From Bosea sp. NBC_00550 (GTDB taxonomy: Bacteria > Pseudomonadota > Alphaproteobacteria > Rhizobiales > Beijerinckiaceae), in NCBI RefSeq assembly GCF_026020075.1, contig NZ_CP102772.1, positions 4,182,501 through 4,246,500 on the forward strand: a DNA stretch of 64,000 bases. The letters are read 5' to 3'. This document shows, piece by piece, positions 63,421 to 64,000 of the stretch. Each line of letters starts with the position of its first letter. Position 1 is the stretch's first letter. Both the position numbers and the translations under genes were made by a program. The notes under the pieces were generated by a model. The model was given only the letters and a program-made list of their open reading frames with translations. It was not told where the DNA came from and did no database searches.

Positions 63421-64000
63421 TGGGCGCGCTCGCCGCTTTCCATTTCGAGCGGCCGCTCTGGCTGCTGGCGCTGCTTCCTGCGGCCGCGCTCTGGCTGATC
63501 CAGCGCCGCCACTCCGACACGCTGCAGCAATGGCGGCGCGTGATCGACCCGGCACTGCTGTCCCATCTCATCGTCGGGACCGACCAGCATAGGCGCGTGA
63601 CGCCGTCGGACTGGCTGTTCCTGGGCTGGATCATCGCGGCAATCGCCGTCGCCGGCCCGGCCTGGCAGCGCGAGCCATCGCCCTTCGCCGACGCCAAGCC
63701 CGCCGTCGCGGTCGTGCTCAAGGTCGCGCCTTCCATGCTGACCGGAGACCTCGCCCCGACGCGACTCGACCGCGCGCGGCAGAAGCTTGCCGATATCCTG
63801 GCCGCGCGCGAAGGGGCTTCGACGGCGCTCGTCGCCTATGCCGGCTCGGCGCATCTCGTCCTGCCGGCGACGCCGGACAGCGCCGCGGTGCTCGATCTCG
63901 CCAAGGCCCTCTCGCCGCGCATCATGCCGAAGGAGGGGGAGGATCTCGCCGGGGCGCTGGCGCTCGCGAGGCGTGCGCTCGCAGGCAGTGCCGATGGCGG
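63417..64000 (+). CDS. BatB-like vWA protein, cut by the window end
   Basis: The first 194 residues are present; the gene runs off the right edge. An N-terminal helix pair (ERPLWLLALLPAAALWLIQ and DWLFLGWIIAAIAVAGPAW) is followed by a vWA fold whose MIDAS strand reads VVLKVAPSM. The usual Asp is Lys102 and the first Ser is Ala104, so canonical metal binding is lost. BatB partners often carry such changes in this order. Two adjacent ATGs (63417, 63420) are possible starts. Confidence 0.88.
   Translation, partial: MMGALAAFHFERPLWLLALLPAAALWLIQRRHSDTLQQWRRVIDPALLSHLIVGTDQHRRVTPSDWLFLGWIIAAIAVAGPAWQREPSPFADAKPAVAVVLKVAPSMLTGDLAPTRLDRARQKLADILAAREGASTALVAYAGSAHLVLPATPDSAAVLDLAKALSPRIMPKEGEDLAGALALARRALAGSADG

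Overview
The window is GC-rich chromosomal DNA of an alphaproteobacterium, most likely of the Hyphomicrobiales (Bosea- or Methylobacterium-like). The main evidence is the PhyR/NepR/EcfG general stress response locus, Irr-type iron boxes, DUF992 and HWE/HisKA_2-type kinases, and gene content typical of that order. I see no rRNA, recognisable tRNA or CRISPR array. One complete insertion sequence is present. Genes are tightly packed, often with ATGA, GTGA or TGATG overlaps. Layout, left to right: (1) 0.2-2.3 kb, eutBC (ethanolamine ammonia-lyase) on the minus strand. (2) 2.5-13.6 kb, a siderophore-iron locus. An ABC importer with two methyltransferases reads rightward; a TonB receptor, esterase, second binding protein and siderophore-interacting reductase read leftward, behind an AraC regulator. 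Irr-like boxes sit at both outer edges. (3) 13.6-21.2 kb, an XRE-cupin regulator divergent from an amidohydrolase / peptide-type ABC permease / binding protein / amidohydrolase operon that carries no ATPase gene. (4) 21.5-31.2 kb, mostly housekeeping: SCO1, a GT2 glycosyltransferase, trpB-trpF, a TAXI binding protein, typA, a small P-loop kinase and an aldo/keto reductase. (5) 31.2-32.5 kb, an IS110-family element inserted in a REP-like repeat directly upstream of polA. Its left end encodes a bridge RNA whose four guide segments can be read against the four junction arms. (6) 35.6-46.6 kb, a general stress response island. The phyR | nepR-ecfG-kinase core is surrounded by small membrane, envelope and signalling genes. 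Nine copies of an exact GGAAC-N16/17-CGTT EcfG promoter lie here, plus one near match before nepR. One of these promoters appears to drive a small two-hairpin RNA of about 53 nt. (7) 47.5-54.2 kb, a PmtA-like methyltransferase, diguanylate cyclase, glutaminase, ABC-F protein, YbaK deacylase and an outer-membrane protein. (8) 54.2-64 kb, a sulfatase / PPK2 / formylglycine-generating enzyme set followed by MoxR-DUF58-DUF4381-BatA-BatB, the last cut by the window end. An 11-bp palindrome GTAACSGTTAC or a variant recurs four times only in this stretch and may be a shared operator. The two strongest candidates for something new are the EcfG-dependent small RNA with an anti-Shine-Dalgarno-like loop near 46.1 kb, set in an unusually dense EcfG promoter island, and the fully readable REP-targeting bridge RNA of the IS110 element at 31.3 kb.
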